A stretch of DNA of 64,000 nt from Flavobacterium sp. DG2-3 (GCF_030730925.1 NZ_JAVAMB010000007.1:1-64000); one strand, 5' to 3'. Positions 34,899 through 44,922 are shown, counted from the first letter of the stretch. Numbers and translations are program-made. The notes: a model not told the origin generated them from the sequence alone.

Positions 34899-37519
34899 TG
34901 ACAAACATATTAAATATGAGCAGATCTTTTTGGATTAGTATCTATCTGTTTTTGGCAGTCTGCCCCATTATGGGGCAGATTAAAAAAAATGCTGTACGTA
35001 TTGATGACTACAAAAGATGGGGAACCTTATCAGTTGGAAGCATTTCTGACAATGCGTTGTGGGCAAGTTATACAATGACCTATGAAAATAGTATTGATAC
35101 TCTATTTATTAAAAATACTGATAAACCTACACTTTACAGCATTACATTGGCCAGTAATGGGATGTTTTTAAAAAACAATTTTTTCTGCTGTTTGCTTTCA
35201 AAAACACGTTTTATGCTTTTTGATTTAGAAAGAAACAAAAAATTATATATTGAAAATATAACGGATTTTATTTCCCTGAACAGTAAGATTCTCTTGATCA
35301 AGTCGTCCCCTGATGGAAAAAAATCACTGCTCATCTGCAATTTAAAAGGTCATGTTCTTAAAGAAATAATAGATATTGGATCTTTTTGTATAAGTCCTGA
35401 TAAATCGATGTTAGTATGCACAAAGCTTTCACATAGAACATCAGCACAACTCTATAATCTTATCGACAAAATTTCCATTACTAACATACCAATTAACCCT
35501 CAAATATATTTTGATATAATCAAATGGAATAGTAAAAACGGTAGTGTTCTACTTTCTGGTTCAGGTAAGGATGCGTTAAACCGAAATTTCACTGCTATAA
35601 TATATTACAAAATTAGAGAGGGGAAGAATTATTTCTACAGCATTATAAATGATAAAAACATTCCTGATAATTTCTATATAGATGGCAGACATTTAAGCTC
35701 ATTTGTCATTTCTGATGATATGAATTATGTATTTTTTAAAGCCAGACAAATAATTGATGTCGATGTTAATTCTGCTTCTGAAAATGTACAGATATGGAAT
35801 ACAACTGACAAAGACCTTTACCCTAAAAGAAAAGCATTTCCTACTGCCCGAGAGAAGTCCCTTCTTTTCAGGTGGAATCCTGAAACGGGTAAGACTATGC
35901 AGATCGGAAGCGAAGAATTTTCATATGTGCTTTTAAATGGCGACCAGCTGTTTGCACTTCTATGTAATAGTGAAAAAAACAAACCTTCATTCAAGCAGAA
36001 GCCTGAACTGGATTTTTCAATTCTAGATATTAAAACAGGTAAAATAACGCCATTCTTAACCAAGCAGCAGAGTACAGGATTGACTAAAACGATGTCCTTT
36101 TCTCCGCAAGGAAATTTTATATCTTATTTCAAAGATGAGAATTGGTGGCTATATGATTTTAAAAATAAATCTAGTTTCAGCTTAACAGGAAATATCAAGC
36201 ACAGTTTTGCAAATAATAGTACGCAGTACGGCACTTCTGTTTCTCCATACGGTTTTGCAGGATGGACCGAAAATGACAGATCTGTGGTAATTTACGATAA
36301 ATACGATCTCTGGGAATTCGATACAAAGACCCGAAGAGCGAAGAGACTTACAGACGGCAGGGAAAATAAAATAATATACAAGCTTGTATCAACGAAGCCT
36401 GAAGACCTTTCAATATTGGATTCCAAAGCTCACACTTTAATACCTGGAGAAAATACTATTTTAAATTTAAAAACAGATGACAATTCAAAAACTGGAATTG
36501 CAATTCTCGACAGGTCATGGAAACTTCAGAAGGTATTTTTTGACTCGGTTTTTGTTTCAGCAGTGAAAAAAGGAATTGGTAACAGTTTTATATATACGAG
36601 GGAAAAATTTAATATGCCCCCTAACCTGACAGTTAAAATAAATAAGCATCAACCTCGTATCCTATTTAATAGCAATCCCCATCAAAAAGACTTTTTATGG
36701 GGGAACTCTAGACTAATCAAATACAAAAACTCGAAAGGTGAAACCCTAAATGGCGCACTTTTTTTTCCTGCGGGATATGATAAAAACAAAAGCTATCCAA
36801 TGATTGTAAATGTTTATGAGAAACAGTCATCGAAGCTGCATAGATATTTTAATCCCACACTTTTAAACGGATGCTCATTTAATGTTTCGAATTATACCAA
36901 CAGCGGCTATTTTGTGCTTCTACCGGACATATCTTATGAAATTGGAAATCCGGGATTTTCAGCTTTAGAGTGTGTAACAGAGGCAGTGAATGAAGTCCTT
37001 TCAAATTATCCCGTCAATTCTAAAGAACTTGGAATTATGGGGCATTCTTTCGGGGGATTTGAGGTCAATTTCATTATTACTCAGACCAACATATTCAGTG
37101 CAGCCATTTCTGGCGCATCGCTTAGTGATCTCAACAGTGCCTATCTGACTTTTAACAAGTACGATTTTATTCCCGAAGCATGGCGGTTCGAGACCTTTCA
37201 AATGCGAATGGGCTCCTCATTATTTGAGAATTACGACGGCTATCAAAACAACAGTCCAGTAAGACATGCATCTAACATAAGTACACCTCTGCTTTCATAT
37301 ACCGGGGATTCGGACACAGCTGTTGAGCCTCTTCAAAGCAAAGAATTTCATCTTGCACTCAGAAGACTTCAGAAGCTGCAGGTCTTATTGATTTATCCAA
37401 ATGAAAATCATGTTTTTACAAATAAGTCCAGCCAAATTGATCTAACCCAAAAAAGTATGGAATGGTTTGGGCATTTTTTAAAACATGAACCTAAACCAGA
37501 ATGGATGAATGCCTATTAA
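34898..37519 (+). CDS. S9-family serine peptidase (prolyl oligopeptidase type)
   Basis: 873 residues. A signal peptide (about 1-26) precedes an N-terminal beta-propeller-like region, and the C-terminal alpha/beta-hydrolase domain begins about 610. The catalytic triad is visible as Ser717 in GHSFGG, Asp806 in GDSD and His838 in NENH. Such enzymes cleave short peptides, usually after proline, in the periplasm. Translationally coupled to SusD (TAATG) and followed by a terminator, so peptide uptake and hydrolysis appear linked. Confidence 0.9.
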   Translation: MTNILNMSRSFWISIYLFLAVCPIMGQIKKNAVRIDDYKRWGTLSVGSISDNALWASYTMTYENSIDTLFIKNTDKPTLYSITLASNGMFLKNNFFCCLLSKTRFMLFDLERNKKLYIENITDFISLNSKILLIKSSPDGKKSLLICNLKGHVLKEIIDIGSFCISPDKSMLVCTKLSHRTSAQLYNLIDKISITNIPINPQIYFDIIKWNSKNGSVLLSGSGKDALNRNFTAIIYYKIREGKNYFYSIINDKNIPDNFYIDGRHLSSFVISDDMNYVFFKARQIIDVDVNSASENVQIWNTTDKDLYPKRKAFPTAREKSLLFRWNPETGKTMQIGSEEFSYVLLNGDQLFALLCNSEKNKPSFKQKPELDFSILDIKTGKITPFLTKQQSTGLTKTMSFSPQGNFISYFKDENWWLYDFKNKSSFSLTGNIKHSFANNSTQYGTSVSPYGFAGWTENDRSVVIYDKYDLWEFDTKTRRAKRLTDGRENKIIYKLVSTKPEDLSILDSKAHTLIPGENTILNLKTDDNSKTGIAILDRSWKLQKVFFDSVFVSAVKKGIGNSFIYTREKFNMPPNLTVKINKHQPRILFNSNPHQKDFLWGNSRLIKYKNSKGETLNGALFFPAGYDKNKSYPMIVNVYEKQSSKLHRYFNPTLLNGCSFNVSNYTNSGYFVLLPDISYEIGNPGFSALECVTEAVNEVLSNYPVNSKELGIMGHSFGGFEVNFIITQTNIFSAAISGASLSDLNSAYLTFNKYDFIPEAWRFETFQMRMGSSLFENYDGYQNNSPVRHASNISTPLLSYTGDSDTAVEPLQSKEFHLALRRLQKLQVLLIYPNENHVFTNKSSQIDLTQKSMEWFGHFLKHEPKPEWMNAY

Positions 37520-37524
37520 AAAGA

Positions 37525-37554
37525 CAATGCCGTTTTCTTACGAAAACGGCATTG
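37525..37554. terminator. Bidirectional terminator between the S9 peptidase and DUF6520-like genes
   Basis: CAATGCCGTTTTC and GAAAACGGCATTG form a 13-bp perfect stem with a 4-base loop between two convergent genes. The T tail is weak. Confidence 0.75.
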
Positions 37555-37571
37555 CACTTTATCAGGACGTT

Positions 37572-37859
37572 TTAATCCTGAACTTTCCACATAGGAAGAT
37601 TACAGTTATTATTTGGATTATTTTCATCTACTTTACCAAATAATTGCGTGCTTCCGTAAGAACAGATTTCAATAGTCTGCTCAGTCTGACATCTTTCATC
37701 TTCTTGATGACACGGATCTAGCTGCGAAACATAGCGGTAAGCTGGACGCTCATCAAATGCCTTAGCACTACCCATAGATGCAGTAAAAAATGCCCCTGCT
37801 CCTCCTAAGATTGCGACTGCCAACGGAGCCGAAAATCTTTTTAACAAATTTGATTTCAT
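37572..37859 (-). CDS. Small exported cysteine-containing peptide (DUF6520-like)
   Basis: 95 residues. A signal-like N-terminus (RFSAPLAVAILGGAGAFFTASMGSAKA) is followed by a short polar mature part with four cysteines at 50, 57, 66 and 86 and several Pro/Asn. It resembles the DUF6520 family of short exported peptides found beside MauE proteins and SusCD pairs in Bacteroidetes. It lies directly downstream of the MauE-type gene on the same strand (83-base gap). It may be the substrate of the neighbouring redox protein, peptidase and transporter. Function not established. Confidence 0.65.
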   Translation of the reverse strand: MKSNLLKRFSAPLAVAILGGAGAFFTASMGSAKAFDERPAYRYVSQLDPCHQEDERCQTEQTIEICSYGSTQLFGKVDENNPNNNCNLPMWKVQD

Positions 37860-37942
37860 ATTTATAACATTTATATGGTTACGATCTACTCTATTACAGG
37901 TTTTCGATCAAATCCCTGACTTTGGCCAATGTATTTTAAATG

Positions 37943-39469
37943 TCATTCTGCTTTTGCTGCATGATCTTGAAGCATATGTTTTCTTAATTGGTAGCATATT
38001 AATTTGCTCCCGATTATGGCATATAAATGGCTGCCATATACATATATGCCTTTAATCTTTTTTCTATCAATATCATAAACAGGAAAACTTGACCTATAAG
38101 TTCTGTTTGAAAGGTCATACACATCTATAATTGAAGCCGTTCTCCATAAATGGTCGGACTCGTATTGCCCCGGCAGTACTGAATTTATAAAAAGTAGATT
38201 TCCATAAGTTGCACTTAACCGATTAACCATTAACGGTCGTTTAGCTAGTGTAATTCTTCCCTTTTTCTTATCTTCAGCTAAGTCTAGATGTACTTTACTC
38301 ACAGTGTCAATAGTTTTACCTTTCATCTCGAGTTTTAACTTTGGATTTATAATAAGATATTCATTTCGGTATGCATATACATATATTATTTTTTCGATCT
38401 CTGAATTGTACAATAGAACACCATCGGTGTCAATAATTCCGTCAATCTGTTTTTCAAGAAGATCTGTTTTCAATAAAATCTTGGTGGTATCTTTCAAATT
38501 TATTTTTCCAATTACGTTTTCATTAGCTGGTGGCATGAAATATCGCACTGCTAAGTGAATAGAATCCATGGGTGCAACACTTGAAAAATAATTACCGCTG
38601 TGCATTTTAAAATCTGCATTCCAATTGCTGTTTCTCCCGCTAAAAAAATAAGGTGCTCTACCTTCAAACACAAAAAAATGATCTTGATAAATCTTGACAC
38701 TCGGAATCGAGAAAGGCATTTTAATTTTCTCAAGTGTAATTATATGCTCGGTTAATTTCTTTGACATTGTATCTAGGGCTTTAACTTTAAGCAGATACTT
38801 TGAATCTGCCAGATAAATTGTCCCAGATGAACTGCCAGCAAAATAGCATGAATTAGATTTTAAATCAATCTGAAAAAGTTCCTGTGCCGTATGCTGTGGA
38901 AAGCGTCTGACAAATTTGTTCTTATAATGAATAATATGATTTGATAAATTGAAAAGAAATACGAGCATCAGACCAGGTAATAATACGCATACAGATAACA
39001 AAAAAAGTTTAAACCTCTGTTTGTAGAATAGTATTCTACTCTCAGTACATCTGCTTTGGAGAAGTATAAACGCAATACCTGCCAAAACAGTAAAAATCAG
39101 ATTAAATGCAAGATGCTGCTGCCATGTCATCTTTTCCAAAATGCCTCCGCATGAACAGGGAACATAAGAACTGTAATTAAGCATTATATAAATATAAAGA
39201 GAGAATAAGAACATCATTGTAAAGGAGAGTAGAAGTCCTAAATATTTGAAACTTCTGAACATCAGAAGCAAGCAGATTCCAAATTCTGACAATGGAATAA
39301 AAAACACCATCCATTCTGCATAAGGAGTTAATATTGGTGATTGTCCAAGCTGGATTTTAAAATTCTCAAAATCAATCAATTTACTCACCGCGGCATATAC
39401 AAATAAAAGCACCAAAATCAGACTTATTATCTCTACAGTTTTTTCTATATAACTATCATTGAGTTTCAT
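37943..39469 (-). CDS. MauE/DoxX-type redox membrane protein with C-terminal beta domain
   Basis: 508 residues. The N-terminal part holds four membrane helices (about 13-30, 52-70, 76-98 and 117-136) with a CxC pair, Cys105 and Cys107, in VPCSCGG, the MauE mark. A fifth helix is near 150-170, and the C-terminal 330 residues form a repeated beta-rich region like a propeller, probably periplasmic. MauE proteins help form or exchange disulfides during maturation of exported partners. Here the partner is likely the four-cysteine peptide encoded next to it. Confidence 0.8.
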   Translation of the reverse strand: MKLNDSYIEKTVEIISLILVLLFVYAAVSKLIDFENFKIQLGQSPILTPYAEWMVFFIPLSEFGICLLLMFRSFKYLGLLLSFTMMFLFSLYIYIMLNYSSYVPCSCGGILEKMTWQQHLAFNLIFTVLAGIAFILLQSRCTESRILFYKQRFKLFLLSVCVLLPGLMLVFLFNLSNHIIHYKNKFVRRFPQHTAQELFQIDLKSNSCYFAGSSSGTIYLADSKYLLKVKALDTMSKKLTEHIITLEKIKMPFSIPSVKIYQDHFFVFEGRAPYFFSGRNSNWNADFKMHSGNYFSSVAPMDSIHLAVRYFMPPANENVIGKINLKDTTKILLKTDLLEKQIDGIIDTDGVLLYNSEIEKIIYVYAYRNEYLIINPKLKLEMKGKTIDTVSKVHLDLAEDKKKGRITLAKRPLMVNRLSATYGNLLFINSVLPGQYESDHLWRTASIIDVYDLSNRTYRSSFPVYDIDRKKIKGIYVYGSHLYAIIGSKLICYQLRKHMLQDHAAKAE

Positions 39470-39616
39470 AACAAATAATTTGAACGATTTATATCCAAAA
39501 CATTAATAGCAAAAGCATATACAAAACTAAATCCATAAATTGAAAGAAAACACATCAAAAACAAACCAAAAAACATCAAAACCATACCAATTTACATTTC
39601 AAGATTTCTGCAATAA

Positions 39617-39651
39617 AAAATGCTTTACAGAAAAAATCCGCAAAGCATTTT
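39617..39651 (-). terminator. Terminator of the 96-aa gene
   Basis: AAAATGCTTT and AAAGCATTTT flank a 15-base loop; on the minus strand the stem is followed by T-rich sequence. It separates the mobilization block from the cargo. The stretch 39470-39616 is A-rich with nothing recognised. Confidence 0.7.
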
Positions 39652-39676
39652 CCTCTTTTTTTTTAATCTTTTTAAA

Positions 39677-39967
39677 TTAGGTTTTCACGTCCTCTATAAA
39701 ACTCAAAAGCTTCTGATTAAGCTCAACGAGTCCTGCTTTTTGAAGGCATTCCTTCGAAACATTTTTAAGTTCAGCCAGCTCCTCCTCTGCAATGCTTCCC
39801 ATAAGGCTTACTTCATCTTTTTCCAACAGCACTCCCCTGTCAATAAAGTGGCATAAAAGCAGTACATTTTTGCGTGAAATTTTCAGATCAATCTTCACCG
39901 GCTCGCTCATGCTTTGGATGCTCATAACGGTATCGAATACCTTGGCAGCATAATTCTTCGTACTCAT
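39677..39967 (-). CDS. Element small helical hypothetical protein (96 aa)
   Basis: 96 residues, wholly helical in character (KISRKNVLLLCHFIDRGVLLEKDEVSLMGSIAEEELAELK). No signal peptide or known motif. It is divergent from the mobilization genes across the oriT-like region, a place where small relaxosome accessory genes are often found. Function unknown. Confidence 0.6.
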   Translation of the reverse strand: MSTKNYAAKVFDTVMSIQSMSEPVKIDLKISRKNVLLLCHFIDRGVLLEKDEVSLMGSIAEEELAELKNVSKECLQKAGLVELNQKLLSFIEDVKT

Positions 39968-40152
39968 AATTTCAGCGTTTTTAAATTAATAAATCAAAGC
40001 CTAAAGTTAGGGATGACGCTCCAAAGCATCATAAGCAAAATTTACCTATGATGGGATACATTGGAATTTCCTGCATAAATTCGTCTGACTAATTCAAAGA
40101 AGTCTGAGTTTTTAAACAGACTCTATAGGATTGCCACGCCTTGCTGCAATCT

Positions 40153-40188
40153 GCAAGATGTCCGGTTGTATCACAACCGCTATCTTGC
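40153..40188. other. oriT candidate: nested inverted repeat upstream of the relaxase genes
   Basis: GCAAGAT (40153-40159) pairs with ATCTTGC (40182-40188), and inside it CGGTTGT (40163-40169) pairs with ACAACCG (40173-40179), with a 3-base loop. It lies about 70 bases before the mobilization gene in the only non-coding gap of that block (39968-40257). A stem-loop of this type beside relaxase genes is the usual context of a nic site, but the nic position cannot be read from sequence. Confidence 0.5.
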
Positions 40189-40257
40189 TGCCTCTCTGCT
40201 CGGAACTCGCTGGCAGTGAAAACTGGAAGACTTTTAATGTAGAATGAAAAGGAAAAA

Positions 40258-40653
40258 ATGATGGAAGAAGAGAAAAAAAACAGAAACAGATGGCTTCATC
40301 TGCGTCTAAACGAAGAAGAATTTAAAATCCTGAACAAAAATTTTGAAGAATCACTCTGCCCAAAACTTAGCGATTTCGCACGACTGAATCTTCTGAAAAG
40401 GCCTGTTATTCTAAAAACCAGAGATACTTCCCTTGATGATTTGATGGCTGAATTAATTAAACTCAGAACAGAGCTTAATTCTATTGGTAATAATCTTAAC
40501 CAGGCTGTAAAAAAACTGCACACACTTTCACAGATTTCTGAATTCAAAGTATGGATACTAAGTTTCGAAACAGATAAAAAAATGCTGTTTAACTCTATTG
40601 ATGCGATTAAAAATACAATCCAAAATCTTGCAGAAAAATGGTTGCAGTCATAA
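40258..40653 (+). CDS. Relaxosome accessory (MobC/BmgB-like) mobilization protein
   Basis: 131 residues, ribbon-helix-helix type N-terminus (RWLHLRLNEEEFKILNKNFEESLCPKLSDFARLNLL), middle helix with LMAELIKLRTELNSIGNNLNQAVKKLH, the conserved GNNLNQ signature of MobC proteins. It binds oriT and assists the relaxase. Two adjacent starts (40258 and 40261). Its end overlaps the relaxase gene by 16 bases. Confidence 0.85.
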   Translation: MMEEEKKNRNRWLHLRLNEEEFKILNKNFEESLCPKLSDFARLNLLKRPVILKTRDTSLDDLMAELIKLRTELNSIGNNLNQAVKKLHTLSQISEFKVWILSFETDKKMLFNSIDAIKNTIQNLAEKWLQS

Positions 40654-41894
40654 ATACGGGATCATCAGTCAGAAGTATTTTTAATTACAATGAAAATAAG
40701 ATCGAAGCAGAAAAAGCAGAGCTTATCGGAGACGTAAATTATCCTGTAGAAGCCTCTGTACTTCACAGAGATCTCAGGCTGAAACTGCTTTTAAAACAGC
40801 TTGAATTAAATTCAAATGTGAAACGGGGAAGCGTTCATATCTCACTGAATTTTGATTCCTCTGAAAGCAATCTGCCGAAAGAAAAACTCATGGAAATTGC
40901 CACCGTTTATATGGAAAAAATAGGGTTCGGGTCCCAGCCTTATCTGGTGTACCAGCATCATGACGCGGGACATCCCCATATCCACATTGTTTCTGTAAAA
41001 GTGAAATCGGACGGGAAAAGAATTGACATGAATAACATAGGGAAAAACCAGTCCGAAACAGCACGAAGGAAGATTGAAAAGGCATTTGGTTTGGTAGTCG
41101 CCCAGAGTAGTAAGAAGGAAAAAATCAATATAAAGCCTGTAAAAAGTATTGTTGCTCAATATGGGGAATCTGAAACTAAAAAAGCAATTGCCAATGTTCT
41201 GAACGCTGTTATTCCAAATTATAAGTATACCACCGTGGGAGAATTAAATGCTGTTCTAAACCTATATAATATCACCGCGCTGCAGGGAGGAAAAGATTCA
41301 AAAATGTTTCAGCATAAAGGACTCGCATACCAGATTCTCAATGATAAAAAACAGCCGGTTGGCGTTCCCATAAAAGCAAGCAGTTTTTATCTTAAACCCA
41401 TCCTAAAATATCTGGAATTAAAATTCATTGCAAATAAAACAAAACGAAATCCTAATTTGAAAAGAATTAAAAATGCAGTTGATATGGCATTTATACAGAA
41501 CAAAATAAAGACTGTTTCCGATCTAGACGCAATTCTTATAAAGGGCGGAATTAAGATTGTAGAAAGAAGAAATGAACATGGAATTCTTTACGGTTTAACC
41601 TACGTGGACCACATAACAAAATGCGTTTTTAAAGGTAGTATTTTAGGAAAGCCATATGCTGCATCTGGAATTGAAGAACGGTGCGGTCTCAAAGAATTCA
41701 ATACTAGCCGAAAAGCTGTTGCAGATATCGATCATAAAGAGCTTATAGATAAAACGCAGCACTCATCTTCTATAAGCGGAAGCCAACTGCAAATGATATT
41801 TGATTCTCTGCTGCAATCTGTTTCAACTGCTGATTACATTTCAAAGGAATTCAAAAGAAAAAAGAAAAGAAGAAGAAAAGGACTTAATGATTAA
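40638..41894 (+). CDS. Relaxase (mobilization nuclease, VirD2/MocA-like)
   Basis: 418 residues. The N-terminal relaxase domain (about 1-170) carries the metal-binding histidine motif HHDAGHPHIHI at about 107-117. The C-terminal part is basic and ends in a KRKKKRRRK stretch. The relaxase nicks oriT and pilots the transferred strand. It overlaps the MobC-like gene by 16 bases and is followed after 19 bases by the coupling protein. Confidence 0.92.
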   Translation: MVAVINTGSSVRSIFNYNENKIEAEKAELIGDVNYPVEASVLHRDLRLKLLLKQLELNSNVKRGSVHISLNFDSSESNLPKEKLMEIATVYMEKIGFGSQPYLVYQHHDAGHPHIHIVSVKVKSDGKRIDMNNIGKNQSETARRKIEKAFGLVVAQSSKKEKINIKPVKSIVAQYGESETKKAIANVLNAVIPNYKYTTVGELNAVLNLYNITALQGGKDSKMFQHKGLAYQILNDKKQPVGVPIKASSFYLKPILKYLELKFIANKTKRNPNLKRIKNAVDMAFIQNKIKTVSDLDAILIKGGIKIVERRNEHGILYGLTYVDHITKCVFKGSILGKPYAASGIEERCGLKEFNTSRKAVADIDHKELIDKTQHSSSISGSQLQMIFDSLLQSVSTADYISKEFKRKKKRRRKGLND

Positions 41895-41913
41895 CAAATA
41901 AAAAACTAAGACA

Positions 41914-43902
41914 ATGCAGACAGGAGAAAATGAACAGGCGCTTAGAAAAATTCTAGATATGACAAGGCTTATCAGCATGGTACTGCTCTGCTTTCATTTC
42001 TACTATTTCGGATATAATGTTTTTAAGTTCTGGGGGCTTACTAATGATTTTGGGAATAAAATACTGCAGAACATTTTCCGCACAGGACTGTTGGGTTATT
42101 TCCATACATCTAAAATTTTTGCCTTGGGATTTTTATGCATCTCCCTTCTTGGTGCTAAGGGCAGAAAAAACGAAAAGCTGAACTTTAAAACAGCCATGTA
42201 TTATATCGCTGCAGGATTCACGGCTTACTTCTCAAGTTACTTTTTTCTGATTGCTTTCTTGATGCCTGAAACAAAATTGATTCTCTATATGCTGTGTACT
42301 GCTCTAGGATATCTGCTGCTGCTCTCAGGAGGAACACTGCTTTCTAGAATCATTCGCAGAAATCTGGGCAGCAGTGACATTTTTAACAGGGAAAATGAAA
42401 CATTTCCGCAGGAAGAAAGGCTTCTTGAAAATGAATACTCCGTTAACCTTCCGGCAAAGTATAATCTGAAAAATAAAGTGAGGAAAAGCTGGATTAATAT
42501 CATAAATCCCTTTCGTGGAATATTGGTTGCTGGAACACCCGGATCTGGAAAATCTTATTTTGTGATCCGCCATGTCATAACCCAGCACATCCGCAAAGGA
42601 TTCACAATGTTTGTGTATGATTTTAAGTTTGATGACCTCAGCATTATTGCCTATAATACCTGGCTTAAGTATAAACATTTATATATGGTCGAACCTAAGT
42701 TTTATGTAATTAATTTTGATGACCTAAGCCGCACCCATAGGTGTAATCCTTTGGATCCAAAATCAATGACAGATATAACAGATGCGGCTGAATCAGCACG
42801 CACAATTCTTCTGGGATTAAACCGGGAATGGATAAAAAAACAGGGGGACTTTTTTGTAGAATCTCCCATTAATTTTCTTTCTGCCGTAATATGGTATCTT
42901 AAAAAATATAATGACGGAGAATTCTGCACTCTTCCACATGTAATCGAACTGATGCAGGTTGAATACAATAGTCTTTTCACGCTGCTCAGGACTGAAAAAG
43001 AAATAGAGATTCTGATCGACCCTTTTGTCAGCGCCTATCTGAACAATGTCATGGAGCAGCTTGAGGGGCAAATCGCTTCCGCTAAGATTTCCATGGCACG
43101 ATTGTCCAGTGCGCAGCTTTATTATGTACTCTCCGGGAATGATTTTACGCTCGATATTAATAATCCTGCAGATCCTAAGCTAGTCTGCATGGGAAACAAT
43201 CCATTGAAAATCCAGACTTACGGTGCTGTGCTTTCCCTTTTTGTGAGCAGGCTCATCAAGCAGGTAAATCAGAAAGACAGGCTTAAAAGCAGCCTGATAT
43301 TTGATGAATTCCCTACCATTTATCTCAACAATATGGACAGTCTTATAGCTACAGCAAGAAGCAACAAAGTAAGCACCTGTCTGGGGATTCAGGACTTCAG
43401 CCAGCTGCGCAAAGATTACGGCCGCGAGCAGGCAGATGTCATACTCAATATCACCGGGAATATCATCAGCGGTCAGGTGAACGGCGACACCGCCAAACAG
43501 CTTTCTGAACGTTTTGGAAAAATAATGCAGGAACGTGAAAGCCTTTCAATTAACAGCTCAGATACCTCGGTCAGCAGGTCAAAACAATTGGAAGCGGCAG
43601 TTCCGGCATCTAAGATTTCCTGCTTAAGTTCAGGGGAATTTGTCGGCATGACTGCCGACAATCCTGAGTGTAAAATTGAACTTAAAACATTCCATTCCGA
43701 AATAATAAATAATCATAATGAGCTTAAAAAAGAAGAGAATTCATATCAGCAGATCAGTCCGGTACGGATCATAAATAACACCATGATTGAACGCAATTAT
43801 CTGCAGATAAAAGATGATATAGCTGAGATTGTAAATTCAGAATTGGAACGTCTTTTACATGACCCGGCATTGTCTCATTTAGTAATCAAAAAAAAGAAAT
43901 AA
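41914..43902 (+). CDS. Type IV coupling protein (VirD4/TraG-like, called MobC in CTnDOT)
   Basis: 662 residues. The N-terminal membrane segments (four helices within about 1-150) precede a Walker A motif GTPGSGKS near 207, the Walker B-type SLIFDEFPTIYLNN region and the conserved IQDFSQLRKDYGREQADVILNITGN segment. It is the ATPase that links the relaxosome with the transfer channel. It ends the three-gene mobilization operon. Confidence 0.92.
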   Translation: MQTGENEQALRKILDMTRLISMVLLCFHFYYFGYNVFKFWGLTNDFGNKILQNIFRTGLLGYFHTSKIFALGFLCISLLGAKGRKNEKLNFKTAMYYIAAGFTAYFSSYFFLIAFLMPETKLILYMLCTALGYLLLLSGGTLLSRIIRRNLGSSDIFNRENETFPQEERLLENEYSVNLPAKYNLKNKVRKSWINIINPFRGILVAGTPGSGKSYFVIRHVITQHIRKGFTMFVYDFKFDDLSIIAYNTWLKYKHLYMVEPKFYVINFDDLSRTHRCNPLDPKSMTDITDAAESARTILLGLNREWIKKQGDFFVESPINFLSAVIWYLKKYNDGEFCTLPHVIELMQVEYNSLFTLLRTEKEIEILIDPFVSAYLNNVMEQLEGQIASAKISMARLSSAQLYYVLSGNDFTLDINNPADPKLVCMGNNPLKIQTYGAVLSLFVSRLIKQVNQKDRLKSSLIFDEFPTIYLNNMDSLIATARSNKVSTCLGIQDFSQLRKDYGREQADVILNITGNIISGQVNGDTAKQLSERFGKIMQERESLSINSSDTSVSRSKQLEAAVPASKISCLSSGEFVGMTADNPECKIELKTFHSEIINNHNELKKEENSYQQISPVRIINNTMIERNYLQIKDDIAEIVNSELERLLHDPALSHLVIKKKK

Positions 43903-44413
43903 TCTTTTCACACATTCAATATTCACTTGCCCCCACCCCACTTTGTAAATAATTTTGGAAATGAAGTACAAAGATAAAATACGACATTTCGAAATCAGTC
44001 CTCCGACACAAGAAGTATGATTGACAGAATGGACAAAGAATACCGACACGCATGTCCTAGCTTTTAGTAAATTCTTCCGTAGTGGATTTGAAGAGTTAAA
44101 TCATATTAAAAATTGTTTTTATTGCTTAGTATTATTTCAGAACTATCATTTCACGACCAATTGTTGCAGTGTTAGAAAAATTTTAATAAATTTTCACATT
44201 CATCTCATGCAAAGTTAGTTGAATACACTTTTTCTCATGTCATTATTTCCGACATCTCCAAAACGTATGCTTAGTAATACTCTTCCAAAAAAAATGCGGA
44301 ACCATTGTATCCGCAATTAATTTTGATTCAAATTTACGGGCATTTTTTACAAAAGATTTATAACATTCCAACGCTTTATCATTACTTTTAGCTTTTTAAA
44401 AAACCAAATAAAT
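43903..44413. other. Non-coding gap after the coupling protein
   Basis: About 510 A/T-rich bases. I see no credible gene, strong hairpin or tandem repeat; a 65-residue frame starting near 44021 has no start context and atypical composition, so I leave it out. Confidence 0.5.
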
Positions 44414-44887
44414 ATGCTGGATGCATTATCAAATCTTATTCAATTATCAGAGATCAAGGATTTTAAAACGACCATAAATCGTGAACAGGTTATTCAATCA
44501 AAAAATATTATAAATAGCAAACCTTCCTCAACAAAAGCTTTGTTCGTAATTTTATGCGCTATGAACCTAATCAATGCAGCTATAAAAACTAAAGAATTCA
44601 GAGGAGAAATTTATTATGGTATGCTCAAAAAGCATGTATCAAAACTTTTAGTATATGTTACAGATAATCACAACATAAAATTTGATGCACAAATTTACAT
44701 TGACAAAGTGCAAAATTGCGTTTACATAGAAGTTTATGATCTTCAATTTAGTTTTCATAATATTACAATTTATGATGAATTAAATTGCTACATAAACTCT
44801 CCTAAAAATACGAAAACAGTGTGGAAAGAAATACAATTACAGAAAATTGCTGGCGAATTACTTACTTACGCACTTAGCGCTAAGTAA
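44414..44887 (+). CDS. Hypothetical protein (157 aa)
   Basis: 157 residues, soluble, mixed alpha/beta, lysine- and asparagine-rich like its low-GC neighbours. No motif recognised. It converges with the HEPN-like gene at 44923. It starts the accessory zone of the element and may be a cargo or defence-related gene, but nothing in the sequence shows that. Confidence 0.5.
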   Translation: MLDALSNLIQLSEIKDFKTTINREQVIQSKNIINSKPSSTKALFVILCAMNLINAAIKTKEFRGEIYYGMLKKHVSKLLVYVTDNHNIKFDAQIYIDKVQNCVYIEVYDLQFSFHNITIYDELNCYINSPKNTKTVWKEIQLQKIAGELLTYALSAK

Positions 44888-44922
44888 AATATAGTCCTTC
44901 CAGTACATTAAGTTACATGGTA

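Noticed and set aside
44021-44218. 65-aa plus-strand frame
   Set aside because: No ATG start in a sensible context and unusual Phe/His/Cys-rich composition.
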